Shown here one piece after another: positions 7,119-15,554 of a stretch of 26,003 nucleotides of DNA. Each line of letters opens with the position of its first letter. The stretch's first letter is position 1. The translations under genes and the position numbers were made by a program. Below the pieces are notes generated by a model. It had not been told where the DNA came from. It worked only from the letters and a program-made list of their open reading frames with translations, and searched no databases. The stretch spans positions 1-26,003 of the forward strand of contig JBFMGD010000042.1 in assembly GCA_040751775.1 (NCBI GenBank). The letters run 5' to 3'. Source of the DNA: JBFMGD01 sp040751775. Its GTDB lineage: Bacteria > Bacillota > Dethiobacteria > DTU022.

Positions 7119-9077
7119 TTAAAATACGGCCAGGCCCAGGCGCACGCAGCATGCGCAGCGCTCCGCTTCCCGGAGCGCCTCCAGCGGCCCTTTAAAGCCC
7201 AGTTCAGTCTCGATAAAACCGTGCAACCTCTCTCCTACCGGCAGGCACTCCTCTTCTTGCCGCTCTCTGCCTCCTACCATCTCCGGCACTTCGTCGGGGT
7301 TATAAACCCCCATCTTTTCTGTAAACCTTTCCATGACCGCTCGATCGCCGGCGGATGCCGCTCCTTCCCGCAGGTAAGCATCGATCGCTTCCGCGGCCTT
7401 GTTTCCGGTCGCTATCGCCTCGATCACGGTGCGCGCGCCCAGCACGGCGTCACCCCCGGCAAACAGGTCCGGCGCAGCCGTGGCCATGGTGTCGGGGTCC
7501 GCTTCGATGGTCCCCCGCTTGTTTATTTCGACCCCGCTGTCCGGCGGCAGGAATGAGAAATCGGCTACCTGTCCGATCGCCGGCACGATCATGTCCACAT
7601 CCAGGATAAATTCCGATCCTTTCACCGGCACGGGCCGGCGCCGGCCACTGCTGTCCGGTTCACCCAACTCCATGCGCACGCATTCCATCCCCATAACCCG
7701 TCCATTTTCGGCCAGGATGCGGGTTGGATTGGCCAGCAGCACAAACTTGACGCCCTCTTCCGCGGCGGCGATTATTTCGGCTTCGTTGGCCGGCATCTCT
7801 TTACGGGAGCGGCGGTAGACCAGGTATACTTCCTTAACGCCCATCCGCAAAGAGGAGCGGGCGCAGTCCATCGCCACGTTGCCGCCGCCGATTACCGCCA
7901 TTTTTTTACCCAGTTCGATCGGCCGGTTCAGGTTGACGGACCTTAAGTATTCCACCCCGGGGATAAACCCTTGATAACCGGCCTCTTCCCCCTCTACGCC
8001 CATACTGGAGCTCAAATGCAGGCCGGTGGCAATACAGATCGCCTTGAAGCCGTCTTGCCGCAGTTGATCCAGGGTCAAGTCCGTGCCGATGCGCGTGTTC
8101 AGTTTAATCTCCACACCCTGCGCTTTAACCAGTTCGATCTCTGCGTTCAAAATGTCACGCGGCAGGCGGTAGCTTGGTATGCCGACCGCCAGCATGCCGC
8201 CCGCAACCGGGAGCGCTTCATAAATAGTAACCCGGTAACCCTTGCGGGCCAGTTGATAAGCGGCGTTCAACCCGGCCGGCCCGGCGCCGATTACCGCTAT
8301 CTTGGGCGCATCGGCCGGCAGCGCAGGCCCAGGTGCGGCGGGTGTCTCGTTATGCACGGCAAAATCGGCCACAAATCTTTTCAGGACACGGATGGATATA
8401 GCTTCGTCAACCGGCTGCCGGCGGCAGTTCGACTCGCACGGATGTACGCAAACCCGGCCGAGGACACCGACCAGCGGTGTTTTTTCCCGGATGATCCCCA
8501 GGGAATCCTCGTAGCATCCTTCCTTGATGCAGCGAATGTAGCCTGGAATGTTGACATGGGCCGGGCAGCCGTTTTGGCAGGGCGCCGTCAATATGGAACG
8601 ATAGCTGAAACTTCCGCCGGAAACCGGCTGTTCCCCATTAAGGTAAGCGTTAAAACTATCCGGAAAATGTTCAAGCGCGGTCAGCAAAGGCAACGGGGCT
8701 GATTGACCCAGTTCACACAGTGAGCTGTCCTTCATCACGCGGCCCAGCCAGCCCATGGCGGAAAGATCCGCGCGGTTGCCCTTCCCCGCGGTTATTTTCT
8801 CCAGGCGGTCCGCAATCGCCTTACTGCCGACCCGGCAAGGGATGCAGCGCCCGCAGGATTCCTGCTGTACTTTCTGAAAGTAAGTTTTTAATATTTCGAC
8901 AACATCAACCTGCGGATCCGCGATTACAAGCCCGGACCACCCCACAAAAGCTTTTAACTCTGCTCCGTCCACCCGGCCAGGCAGGTTCAGCTTATCCAAA
9001 TCTAGTTGTTCTCCGGGAATCTTGCCGCGTTCATCAATCAGGTTACCGCTCCAGCTGCTAAATAATACCTTGGCCAT
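7119..9077 (-). CDS. Fusion of a NuoF C-terminal Fe-S domain to a GltD-like NAD(P)H oxidoreductase
   Basis: The 652-residue protein begins with a NuoF-type C-terminal domain (about 40-150) that has ESCGRCIPCRVG (Cys75, 78, 81) and Cys121 for one [4Fe-4S] cluster; the FMN/NADH-binding part of NuoF is absent. A GltD-type N-terminal ferredoxin domain follows, with Cys167, 171, 183, 188, 210, 214 and 218. The rest is a two-Rossmann flavoprotein: FAD motif GAGPAG at 264-269, pyridine-nucleotide motif GGGNVAMDCA at 397-406, then YRRSRKEMPA, whose arginines suggest NADPH. A late GGDAV motif binds FAD. The C-terminus has a CACC motif. The family moves electrons between NAD(P)H and iron-sulfur carriers. 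Pairing with the NuoG-like gene suggests a soluble NAD(P)H-linked complex, perhaps feeding the NADPH-linked FolD step (inference). The ATG follows GAGAGGGG. A 109-base gap separates it from the M22-like gene. Confidence 0.8.
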   Translation of the reverse strand: MAKVLFSSWSGNLIDERGKIPGEQLDLDKLNLPGRVDGAELKAFVGWSGLVIADPQVDVVEILKTYFQKVQQESCGRCIPCRVGSKAIADRLEKITAGKGNRADLSAMGWLGRVMKDSSLCELGQSAPLPLLTALEHFPDSFNAYLNGEQPVSGGSFSYRSILTAPCQNGCPAHVNIPGYIRCIKEGCYEDSLGIIREKTPLVGVLGRVCVHPCESNCRRQPVDEAISIRVLKRFVADFAVHNETPAAPGPALPADAPKIAVIGAGPAGLNAAYQLARKGYRVTIYEALPVAGGMLAVGIPSYRLPRDILNAEIELVKAQGVEIKLNTRIGTDLTLDQLRQDGFKAICIATGLHLSSSMGVEGEEAGYQGFIPGVEYLRSVNLNRPIELGKKMAVIGGGNVAMDCARSSLRMGVKEVYLVYRRSRKEMPANEAEIIAAAEEGVKFVLLANPTRILAENGRVMGMECVRMELGEPDSSGRRRPVPVKGSEFILDVDMIVPAIGQVADFSFLPPDSGVEINKRGTIEADPDTMATAAPDLFAGGDAVLGARTVIEAIATGNKAAEAIDAYLREGAASAGDRAVMERFTEKMGVYNPDEVPEMVGGRERQEEECLPVGERLHGFIETELGFKGPLEALREAERCACCVRLGLAVF

Positions 9078-9186
9078 TTTCCCCTCTCTCCCTCTGGAAA
9101 TTTACATTGGTCATACCGCAGCACGTGATTCTTTTCACTTATCCCCCCTTCCCGCTAGCTGTTTCTCATAAATATTGGTCGGTTCA

Positions 9187-10221
9187 TTAGACCGGCTTTT
9201 CTCTATGTTCGCCATTTTTAACGGATTTCCCTTTAACATTTACGAAAGCCTGTCGTTTTTTCACGGTTTCCCACTGCCGCGCCGCTTGAACGGCCAGCCC
9301 CACGGCGTTGTCTCCGGCAAACTGAGGCGAGGCGAAATGCAGCGGCAGTGCCTGGATGCCGCACTGCAAGCGGGCGCGGATAAACGCGTCGGCAGCCACT
9401 CCACCGACCACCATGATCGAATCAAAGCCGCCCAGGCCGGCCAGGCCGTTTACAGCAGCAACCAGTGAATCGGCGATACATACTTCAACCGCCCTGGCCA
9501 GATCGGCGGCGGCACAGCCCCGTTCCAGCAGCCGGCCGGCGTGGCTGGCCGGTCCGGAAAAACTGAGCGCCGCTTTTTTTACGGCTACCGGCAAAATAAC
9601 GGCGCCGGTTTTACCCCGGCGAGCCAACTCTTCCAGGCTAGGACCCGCGGGAAAAGCCAAGCCCAGGGCAACACCGATCCGGTCAATAAATTGACCGGCC
9701 TTCAGATCGGCGCTGCCGCCGACCCGCTCGATTTTTAACTGCCCGGAAGGGCCCTCTTCCACGGCAAGAAATTCCGTTGTCCCACCGGAGAGGTGCAGCA
9801 CCAAGTAGCGGCCCGGCGGCAAGCCCGCGGACCACAACCCGGCGGTAATATGTCCCTCCTGGTGCGAAAAAGGCATAAAAACAAGGCCCAGGGTTTGTGC
9901 CAGAAACAGGCCGAAGGCCTCGCTCACTTTAAAAACAGGCATATATGAACTCTCTTCAGGGCGGGGGGTGCTCGCAGCGGCAACCGCAACCAGTGACGCG
10001 CTTTTCAAGTTTTGAGAGCCTTCCGCCCAGAGGCGGGGCAGGTTTTGCAGGTGGGCAAATACCGCCACAGACTGGCGCAGACCCAACTCACCTTCCCCTA
10101 CCGGCAGGGGAAGGCGCTTTTCCCAAATCAGGCGCTCTGTTTGATCTACCAGGGCTAGAGAAGTCGTGTAAGCCGATGTATCCAGGCCCAAAAAAAGTCG
10201 CTTTTCAGCTTTCCCTGCCAA
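9187..10221 (-). CDS. TsaD/Gcp-like (M22 family) paralogue of unknown role
   Basis: The 344-residue protein resembles the ASKHA-fold TsaD/O-sialoglycoprotein family. It has LGLDTSAYTTSLAL at the N-terminus, the metal-binding HQEGH (His120-His124), HLSGGTTEF (TsaD has SGGHT at this point) and a late GGVAAD. TsaD makes the t6A modification of tRNA; this divergent branch is commonly found beside nusB in Clostridia and its function is not established. It starts at a TTG (10219-10221), with AGGAG 8 bases before it, inside the end of nusB (17-base overlap). It is unlikely to be the cell's main TsaD because the substrate-binding motifs deviate. Confidence 0.75.
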   Translation of the reverse strand: MAGKAEKRLFLGLDTSAYTTSLALVDQTERLIWEKRLPLPVGEGELGLRQSVAVFAHLQNLPRLWAEGSQNLKSASLVAVAAASTPRPEESSYMPVFKVSEAFGLFLAQTLGLVFMPFSHQEGHITAGLWSAGLPPGRYLVLHLSGGTTEFLAVEEGPSGQLKIERVGGSADLKAGQFIDRIGVALGLAFPAGPSLEELARRGKTGAVILPVAVKKAALSFSGPASHAGRLLERGCAAADLARAVEVCIADSLVAAVNGLAGLGGFDSIMVVGGVAADAFIRARLQCGIQALPLHFASPQFAGDNAVGLAVQAARQWETVKKRQAFVNVKGKSVKNGEHREKPV

Positions 10222-10621
10222 GAGCTTCTCCTACTACTCGATCCAGCACCCCGTTAATAAATGAGACCGCGTCAGCGCTGCTGCCGTATTTCTTGGCCAG
10301 CTCCAGCGCCTCGTTGATTGATACCGCGCCGGGTATATCCGGGCGGTGTAATATTTCAAAAAGAGCAAGGCGCAGCAAATTGCGATCCACCGCCGAGAGG
10401 CGTTCGAGTTCCCAGTTGACCAGGTGCTTGCTGATCATCTCATCCACTGCCCGGCAGTTTTCGAGCGTCCCCTCGACCAGTTCCCGGACAAACTGCTCTT
10501 CCTCCGGTGAAAAGCGCAAGCCCTTCAGGGTATAATGCAACGCCAACCGGGGATTTGACTTTCCGATATCTACTTGAAAAAGTGCCTGAAAGGCTACTTC
10601 ACGGGCCAGGCGACGACTCAA
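10205..10621 (-). CDS. nusB: NusB, transcription antitermination factor
   Basis: The 138-residue all-helical protein has the family start SRRLAREVAFQALFQVDIG and the C-terminal pattern PGAVSINEALELAKKYG, followed by VSFINGVLDRV. NusB with NusE (S10) binds boxA in rRNA leaders and supports antitermination. Its end overlaps the start of the M22-like gene. nusB is a usual member of the OLE-linked operon together with folD, xseAB and ispA. Confidence 0.95.
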   Translation of the reverse strand: MSRRLAREVAFQALFQVDIGKSNPRLALHYTLKGLRFSPEEEQFVRELVEGTLENCRAVDEMISKHLVNWELERLSAVDRNLLRLALFEILHRPDIPGAVSINEALELAKKYGSSADAVSFINGVLDRVVGEALGRES

Positions 10622-10640
10622 TGAGCGTACCTCCTTAACT

Positions 10641-10661
10641 CAGGTATTCTGAATTCAGGAC
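10641..10661. repeat. Degenerate interspersed AT-rich repeat, copy B
   Basis: The segment caggtattctgaattcagga in the nusB-DUF2273 gap reads on the minus strand as a TCCTGAATTCAGAATAC unit. It shares the TATTCAGAATTCAGGA core with the copies at 154-180, 12626-12654 and 15555-15588. Confidence 0.5.
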
Positions 10662-10676
10662 ACTTGTACATTGTCC

Positions 10677-10904
10677 TTAGTAGTCTTCCCTATTACGAAA
10701 AAGTCGCTCCAGGACGCTGCGCAACCCATCACTCAAGTCCATACGCCAGCCGACAAAAACACCGATGGCTACACAGAAAAAAATAAAAACAGCCCACCAA
10801 AAACTCAAGGTGATTACCAGGATTGCAAAGATTAAACCGAGAAGCCCGCCCAGGACCTTGCCCCAGTGTTTACTCATCATGGTCCACCAGTTTAATTCAG
10901 ACAT
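10677..10904 (-). CDS. DUF2273 small membrane protein
   Basis: The 75-residue protein has two closely spaced hydrophobic helices (about 17-52) between a tryptophan-rich amphipathic N-terminus and a basic C-terminal tail (LERLFRNRED). DUF2273 proteins regularly accompany AmaP and Asp23 in Firmicutes and presumably take part in the same envelope-associated complex; the biochemical role is unknown. Here it follows the amaP gene by 25 bases. Confidence 0.85.
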   Translation of the reverse strand: MSELNWWTMMSKHWGKVLGGLLGLIFAILVITLSFWWAVFIFFCVAIGVFVGWRMDLSDGLRSVLERLFRNREDY

Positions 10905-10929
10905 AGTGTCCCCCCCTTAAGCCGATCGG

Positions 10930-11466
10930 CTATCTTTTTTTCAACGGAACCTGATCGAGAATGATGTTTTCAACCAATACCTTGACCTCATGGACAATAA
11001 TACCGGTAACATCTTCCACATAGTTTTTTACTTTTGCCTGCAGTTCGCCGATCAGGGCCGGCAGTTCTAAATCAGGCATCACCTTCACCCTGACATGAAT
11101 GAGCAGCCCGTCCGGGGTGTAAGCCACCTTACGGCCGTTGTCTTTCAGACCCTGGGTTTGCTGCACCACCCGCAACACCATGTTCTCGATGGCGACAACA
11201 GCAATCCGGATTTCTCCGAATTCACTGGTCTGCAGCACGGTGTCCGGTACGATTTTGCGCGGCGAGCGCATCCCGAGGGATAAGAAAATCAAGGCCACCA
11301 GGAGCAAACCGGCTCCCAGCGCCATGAGGACCGGTTTATCCAGCGCTCTCGTCAAGATTGTCCCATAACCCGCCACCAGTTCCAGTCCCAAAGCCAGCAG
11401 ATACAGTCCGCCCGCCGCTAACAGCAGTCCGATTAAAATTAAAATTAGTCGCGCGGTTCCCTTCAT
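10930..11466 (-). CDS. amaP: AmaP, alkaline-shock-response membrane anchor protein
   Basis: The 178-residue protein has two N-terminal transmembrane helices (about 6-30 and 44-66). A soluble domain follows, with EIRIAVVAIENMVLRVVQQT and, later, VEDVTGIIVHEVKVLVENI, an Asp23-like fold. AmaP anchors Asp23 to the cytoplasmic face of the membrane in Staphylococcus. Its place between asp23 and the DUF2273 gene supports the assignment. Confidence 0.88.
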   Translation of the reverse strand: MKGTARLILILIGLLLAAGGLYLLALGLELVAGYGTILTRALDKPVLMALGAGLLLVALIFLSLGMRSPRKIVPDTVLQTSEFGEIRIAVVAIENMVLRVVQQTQGLKDNGRKVAYTPDGLLIHVRVKVMPDLELPALIGELQAKVKNYVEDVTGIIVHEVKVLVENIILDQVPLKKR

Positions 11467-11503
11467 AATCGATCCGGCCCCCTTTTTTATAGTAATCGCG
11501 AAG

Positions 11504-11917
11504 TTATTTTATGGTTACAACCTCGGTCTCTTTATCGCCGCTGTCTTTATCTTTTTGCGGGAAGCTGACCCCCTGCACATGAACGTTAACCTGCAGAACA
11601 TGTAAACCGGCCATCCGCTCGATCGCTTTTTTCACATTTTCTTGTATTTCCCAGGCAACATCAGGTATGCGCACCCCGTATTGGACGATGATAAATATAT
11701 CTACCTTCGCTTCCTCAGTTCCGACCTCAACTTTTACCCCCTTCGATAAATTGCGTCGCCCCAGCACCTCCGCGATTCCGCCGGCGATGCCGCCGCTCAT
11801 GGCCGCCACGCCTTCCACCTCGGTAGCAGCCAGCCCCGCGATAACCGAAACAACATCATCGGAAATTTTAATCGCCCCCAAATCCGAGGGCAGTGATCTT
11901 CCTGCTTCAGAAAACAT
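11504..11917 (-). CDS. asp23: Asp23/Gls24 family envelope stress protein
   Basis: The 137-residue protein has the Asp23 pattern: IKISDDVVSVIAGLAATEVEGV, a glycine-rich MSGGIAGGIAEVLG, then VDIFIIVQYGVRIPDVAWEI and a VNVHVQGVSF strand near the C-terminus. The family forms membrane-associated assemblies and responds to alkaline or cell-wall stress. GGGGAGG lies 10 bases before the ATG. It is the first gene after the sigma-A promoter at 12022-12050, with a leader of about 100 nt. Confidence 0.9.
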   Translation of the reverse strand: MFSEAGRSLPSDLGAIKISDDVVSVIAGLAATEVEGVAAMSGGIAGGIAEVLGRRNLSKGVKVEVGTEEAKVDIFIIVQYGVRIPDVAWEIQENVKKAIERMAGLHVLQVNVHVQGVSFPQKDKDSGDKETEVVTIK

Positions 11918-12021
11918 ATTACGGCAACCTCCCCGTTAAGATACAATCGCCCTTGAGCGGTGTGCTTTCCGCCGCAACCGCCTGAAACGTAAAAAATGCT
12001 TGAACCTTTTATGCTTCTTCT

Positions 12022-12050
12022 ATTATACCAAAGTGTGGCAAACAGTTCAA
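12022..12050 (-). promoter_or_regulatory. Sigma-A promoter for asp23-amaP-DUF2273-nusB
   Basis: On the minus strand there is a -35 TTGAAC (12045-12050), a 17-base spacer and a -10 TATAAT (12022-12027) preceded by TGG (extended -10). The predicted start is near 12015. It separates housekeeping transcription of the asp23/nusB operon from the sporulation operon that ends at 12070, with no intervening terminator that I can see. Confidence 0.75.
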
Positions 12051-12069
12051 TTTGTGCATTCCGTCAACC

Positions 12070-12603
12070 TTATGGCCTGGCGATAACCTGCACTTCTTCC
12101 CGTTCAATACCGATGATCCCCGCCACTGTTTCCGTAACCTGAATAAATTCCCGCTCGCTTAGCTCACCTTTTTTGATCATCACCGTGGCAACCCGGTTCC
12201 GGAAAAAGAAAACAGCATCGTCAAAACCCTGTGCCTTGAGCACATTCTCAATCAACAGCTCCTGCTCCATCAATTGGACGATTTCCAGCAACAGGGTCTC
12301 GGCTTCTACTTTGGCTTCGGTGCTCGTATTCGGATTGTTCAAAACATCCTCCAGCATTTCAACCTCCTGCGCCCTGATCCGGTCGCGCTGCAGGCGATAC
12401 TCGACAAAAAAAACACCGCCCTGATCGTAAACCCAGTCCCCTTTTTCCCTGGTCTCGTTAAGCGGGCCGATGGTCAACAGTTCGTCATCCGGCAAAACTT
12501 CGTATTCTTGCAGCTCTGTATCCAGGCCGCTGATCACCCAGAACGTCGCACCGCACAGAACCAAAATCAAGCCAAACCATAAAGCCTTTTTATACCTCGC
12601 CAT
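12070..12603 (-). CDS. spoIIIAH: SpoIIIAH, stage III sporulation protein
   Basis: The protein has one N-terminal transmembrane helix (about 8-28) and an extracellular domain. It resembles SpoIIIAH in EYRLQRDRIRAQEVEMLEDV and the C-terminal YscJ/FliF-like ring-building segment (VATVMIKKGELSEREFIQV). SpoIIIAH in the mother-cell membrane binds SpoIIQ from the forespore to build the feeding channel. GGAGAGG lies 6 bases before the ATG at 12603, whereas it abuts the in-frame GTG at 12609, so the ATG is preferred (177 residues). It is the last gene of the operon, 60 bases after spoIIIAG. Confidence 0.93.
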   Translation of the reverse strand: MARYKKALWFGLILVLCGATFWVISGLDTELQEYEVLPDDELLTIGPLNETREKGDWVYDQGGVFFVEYRLQRDRIRAQEVEMLEDVLNNPNTSTEAKVEAETLLLEIVQLMEQELLIENVLKAQGFDDAVFFFRNRVATVMIKKGELSEREFIQVTETVAGIIGIEREEVQVIARP

Positions 12604-12625
12604 GCTCACCCTCTCCTTTTTTTCA

Positions 12626-12654
12626 ATATCCAGAAGTCAGGACTCAGAGCTCTG
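12626..12654. repeat. Degenerate interspersed AT-rich repeat, copy C
   Basis: The segment atatccagaagtcaggactc, continuing as agagctctg, lies in the spoIIIAG-spoIIIAH gap. It matches the family pattern of CAGAAGTCAG-like units with substitutions and is the most diverged of the four copies. Confidence 0.4.
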
Positions 12655-12663
12655 CTTTTCCCC

Positions 12664-13257
12664 CTATTCCCCCCTCGGCAGGACCGTAATGCGGTGGTAA
12701 GGCAGATCAAGAATCGAGCGCAGCGCTTCCACTACCTGGGCTTTAACCTGGGGAGAATCAACACCGTCGGCGACAACAATTGCCCCCCGGTAACGGGGTT
12801 GGTTTTCCTGGATCACCAGCGGTATCTCCCGGCCCTGGGCATCGCGCAGAAGGACATGTGTTTCACGTGTGGTTTCTTCAGTAATCTCCCGGCGGCCGCC
12901 GCTACCATCACCTTCCACCGTCTGCCGTCTCGATTCTTCCAGGTCCACCACCAGCTCCTGCCGGGTGCTGCTTTCCAGGGTAATAATCAGCTCCACATTG
13001 TTCACACCGCGAATTTGCTCAAGCATCACCGTCAAATCCTGGAGCAGCTGCCGGCCGCCCGGGAAATCTACACCGGTAACCGGATTTGCCGGTTCAACCG
13101 TTGCCACTTTATTGCCGCCTCCGCTGAAGAGCGAATTAAAACTGATCAGGCCGATCCCCAGGCATAAAAGCAGCAGCAGCTTCGGTCCGAACCTAAACCT
13201 CGTTCCTTTCGCCATGGGCTGTTTGAATGATCTTTTCAAACGCTCAAACCATTCCAT
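12664..13257 (-). CDS. spoIIIAG: SpoIIIAG, stage III sporulation protein
   Basis: The 197-residue protein has a basic N-terminus, one transmembrane helix (about 25-45, LLLLLCLGIGLISFNSLF) and a soluble domain. That domain ends in GAIVVADGVDSPQVKAQVVE and LDLPYHRITVL, the ring-building motif region shared with type III secretion YscJ/FliF proteins. SpoIIIAG forms a large ring in the mother-cell membrane of the feeding-tube apparatus. The ATG at 13257 has AGGTGA 10 bases upstream. A TTG one codon earlier is a possible alternative. Confidence 0.93.
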   Translation of the reverse strand: MEWFERLKRSFKQPMAKGTRFRFGPKLLLLLCLGIGLISFNSLFSGGGNKVATVEPANPVTGVDFPGGRQLLQDLTVMLEQIRGVNNVELIITLESSTRQELVVDLEESRRQTVEGDGSGGRREITEETTRETHVLLRDAQGREIPLVIQENQPRYRGAIVVADGVDSPQVKAQVVEALRSILDLPYHRITVLPRGE

Positions 13258-13279
13258 CAAAAACCGATCACCTCACCCT

Positions 13280-13906
13280 TCAATCTACCGCTGTAACGCA
13301 TACCAGACCCGGGGCGAGCTGTAACCGGGCAGCCAGGGACTGCTCCAGTTCGATTACCCGGCTTGCCGCCGCAGCCGGTTCTTCGCCGCCTGTCGGCGCC
13401 GCTTCGCTTTCCGCGGCACTTAAATCAACCGGGTCGATGCGCACCGTTGCAACCGCACCGGCGTTCTGCTCCAAAGAGCGCTGCACGGTTATTTCAACCC
13501 GGTAGAGTGCTCCAAAGTTCTCATTTTCCGGATTATCCTCCACTGTCAATTGGATCGCCCGTAAATGCCACCGGCCCGAAGCCGTCACTTCCTGCCGCAC
13601 GATTTCCTCCAGAGAAGCCTGAAATAGCGTCAGCACCTGCTGCCGGCTGGTGTTACGCAGCAGTTCCTCCCGGTAAGCTGTTGCTTCCGCTTCAGGCGCC
13701 CAGGCAGCCGGAGATGCCTCAGAATAGGCCGGCGCTTTGCCCAGGAGCATGTTCATCGTACCGACTACCAGCAGAATTACAAGTAAACCGGTAACAAGGC
13801 GGATATAGCGGTGAAACTGCCCCTGCGGGAGGAGCATTTCCAGCAAAACGTTGATGAAGATAATCAAGACCAAGTTGCGGCCCAAAATACTTAAAACATC
13901 GATCAT
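13280..13906 (-). CDS. spoIIIAF: SpoIIIAF, stage III sporulation protein
   Basis: The 208-residue protein has two N-terminal transmembrane helices, including FINVLLEMLLPQGQFHRYIR and LVTGLLVILLVVGTM, the family signature. A soluble domain follows, again with a YscJ-like alpha/beta pattern (ENFGALYRVEITVQRSL). GGGAGG lies 7 bases before the ATG. It sits between spoIIIAE and spoIIIAG in the standard order. Confidence 0.92.
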   Translation of the reverse strand: MIDVLSILGRNLVLIIFINVLLEMLLPQGQFHRYIRLVTGLLVILLVVGTMNMLLGKAPAYSEASPAAWAPEAEATAYREELLRNTSRQQVLTLFQASLEEIVRQEVTASGRWHLRAIQLTVEDNPENENFGALYRVEITVQRSLEQNAGAVATVRIDPVDLSAAESEAAPTGGEEPAAAASRVIELEQSLAARLQLAPGLVCVTAVD

Positions 13907-13926
13907 TAAGCACCCTCCCGCCCATG

Positions 13927-15102
13927 TTAACGGAACATGATCGCGGCATTGCCGGCGCCCACGACAACGGTAACCGCCAGGAAAAAGATCAACGAAGCCG
14001 CTGCCAAAGCGCCGAGCAATAAAACCAGAGCATTACCCATCGTATTGACCGCTTCGCCAAGATTGGTTTCGCCGAGCGGTTGGATCAGCGCCGCGCTCAA
14101 TTTATAGATGATCGCCACCGCCGCCAGTTTCACCAGCGGGAATAACGTCAACAGCATCAGGAGCACCGCTCCGGACAGGTAGATGCCGTTCTTAAGTATG
14201 ATCGAGGCTCCCGCCACCGTTTCCACGGCGTCGGAAAGCATTTTCCCGACCACGGGCACAAATGCGCCGGTCATATACTTAGCCGTCCGCAGGCTGACCG
14301 CGTCGGCGACCGTGCCCGCGGTCCCTTGCAGCGCCAGGATACCGACAAAAACCGTCATCGATATGCCGGAACCCCACATACTCAAGTCACGGAAAAAGTC
14401 CGCCAGTTTGCCCACTTTAAAGTGCGGTGAAAAATGATTAACCAGGCCCAGGACAGTGCTGAGGAAAATTAGGGGAATGATCACATTTCGGAACGCAGTG
14501 CTGAAAAAACTGATTCCAAATATTACCAGAGGGTGAAACATAGCTGATGATGCAAGGCTGCCTTGGGCAGCCAACAGGGCCAGCAAAGTGGGCAGCATGG
14601 CCAGAGTAAAATCAGCCATATTGCCGATCGCCTGGCCGGCGGTTTGCATGGCAGTGCTGAAACTGTGCAGGCAGATCCCGATCAGAACAATAAAAAGGAT
14701 GCTTCTGGTCAAGGTCGCCACCTGTTCGCGCTCAAAGGCGGTTTCGAGATTTTTTAAAAACGCGGCGGCCACGGCTAAAAGCAGCAGCTGCCCCATCAAC
14801 CTGAGGTGAAGAGCCACTTCCCCCATAAACATACGGCTTAAACCGGTTAATATTTGACCGGGCTCCAGAACCGCTTCCCCTGCTTGCAAGCGTTCCATTA
14901 AAATCTGCCAGTGCAAACCGGGCATATATTCCCGGACTTCATTATCCAGCTCCGACCAGTAACGGTCAAAAAAATTTAAATCCAACTGATCCTGCAACTC
15001 CCGGACCAGCGGTTGTGGCGCTGCAGAAGCCCCGGTCAAGCCGAGGCAGAAGATAAAGATGACCAGGGTACCCGCGGCCAATGTTTTTTGTTTACGGTCC
15101 AT
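13927..15102 (-). CDS. spoIIIAE: SpoIIIAE, polytopic stage III sporulation protein
   Basis: The 391-residue protein starts with a signal peptide (cleavage probably near ASAAP, about residue 28), then an extracellular segment and about eight hydrophobic helices. Family stretches include MLPTLLALLAAQGSLASSAM and FVPVVGKMLSDAVETVAGAS. It is the large permease-like subunit of the SpoIIIA-SpoIIQ complex. AGGGAG lies 6 bases before the ATG. Confidence 0.95.
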   Translation of the reverse strand: MDRKQKTLAAGTLVIFIFCLGLTGASAAPQPLVRELQDQLDLNFFDRYWSELDNEVREYMPGLHWQILMERLQAGEAVLEPGQILTGLSRMFMGEVALHLRLMGQLLLLAVAAAFLKNLETAFEREQVATLTRSILFIVLIGICLHSFSTAMQTAGQAIGNMADFTLAMLPTLLALLAAQGSLASSAMFHPLVIFGISFFSTAFRNVIIPLIFLSTVLGLVNHFSPHFKVGKLADFFRDLSMWGSGISMTVFVGILALQGTAGTVADAVSLRTAKYMTGAFVPVVGKMLSDAVETVAGASIILKNGIYLSGAVLLMLLTLFPLVKLAAVAIIYKLSAALIQPLGETNLGEAVNTMGNALVLLLGALAAASLIFFLAVTVVVGAGNAAIMFR

Positions 15103-15141
15103 GGTTTGCTCCCTCGAAAAACTGCGGTATTAAGACGCATG

Positions 15142-15528
15142 TTATGGAAGCAGCACGAGAATGCTTTCCATAACCTCAACTACTATCGGTACCGCCATCA
15201 CTAAAATGATCACTTTGGCGGCAAGTTCGATCCGCGAGGCGATGCTCCCTTCACCGGCATCGCGGCATACCTGGGCTCCGAACTCGGCCAGGTAGGCTAT
15301 GCCGATTACCCTGAGCAAGGTCTGCAGGTAAACCAGGTTAACTCCGGCCCCGACGGCGGTTTCCGTGATCACATTGATCACACCGACAATTTTATTGATC
15401 ACCAGGAGCATGATGATCACGCCGGCCACGAGTGAGACCTGCACGGCCAGTTCCGGGCGGTATTCACGCAGGATAATGACCAGCACTGCCGCGATCAGCC
15501 CCAATCCCACTACCTGCAAAATTTCCAT
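15142..15528 (-). CDS. spoIIIAD: SpoIIIAD, stage III sporulation protein
   Basis: The protein is about 128 residues and highly hydrophobic, with about four helices. It begins MEILQVVGLGLIAAVLVIIL, and AYLAEFGAQVCRDAGE is diagnostic. The conserved start is the ATG at 15528. An open extension to a TTG at 15555 runs into a repeat and is unlikely. No good ribosome binding site precedes the ATG: a GGGG lies 13 bases away, and the repeat copy at 15555-15588 occupies the gap after spoIIIAC. Confidence 0.92.
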   Translation of the reverse strand: MEILQVVGLGLIAAVLVIILREYRPELAVQVSLVAGVIIMLLVINKIVGVINVITETAVGAGVNLVYLQTLLRVIGIAYLAEFGAQVCRDAGEGSIASRIELAAKVIILVMAVPIVVEVMESILVLLP

Positions 15529-15554
15529 ATATGAAGAACAACCCCGTCTAGTCA

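Noticed and set aside
7971..8702. 243-residue plus-strand open frame
   Set aside because: It lies fully antisense to the NuoF/GltD-like fusion gene, whose domains are clear; no independent motif is present.
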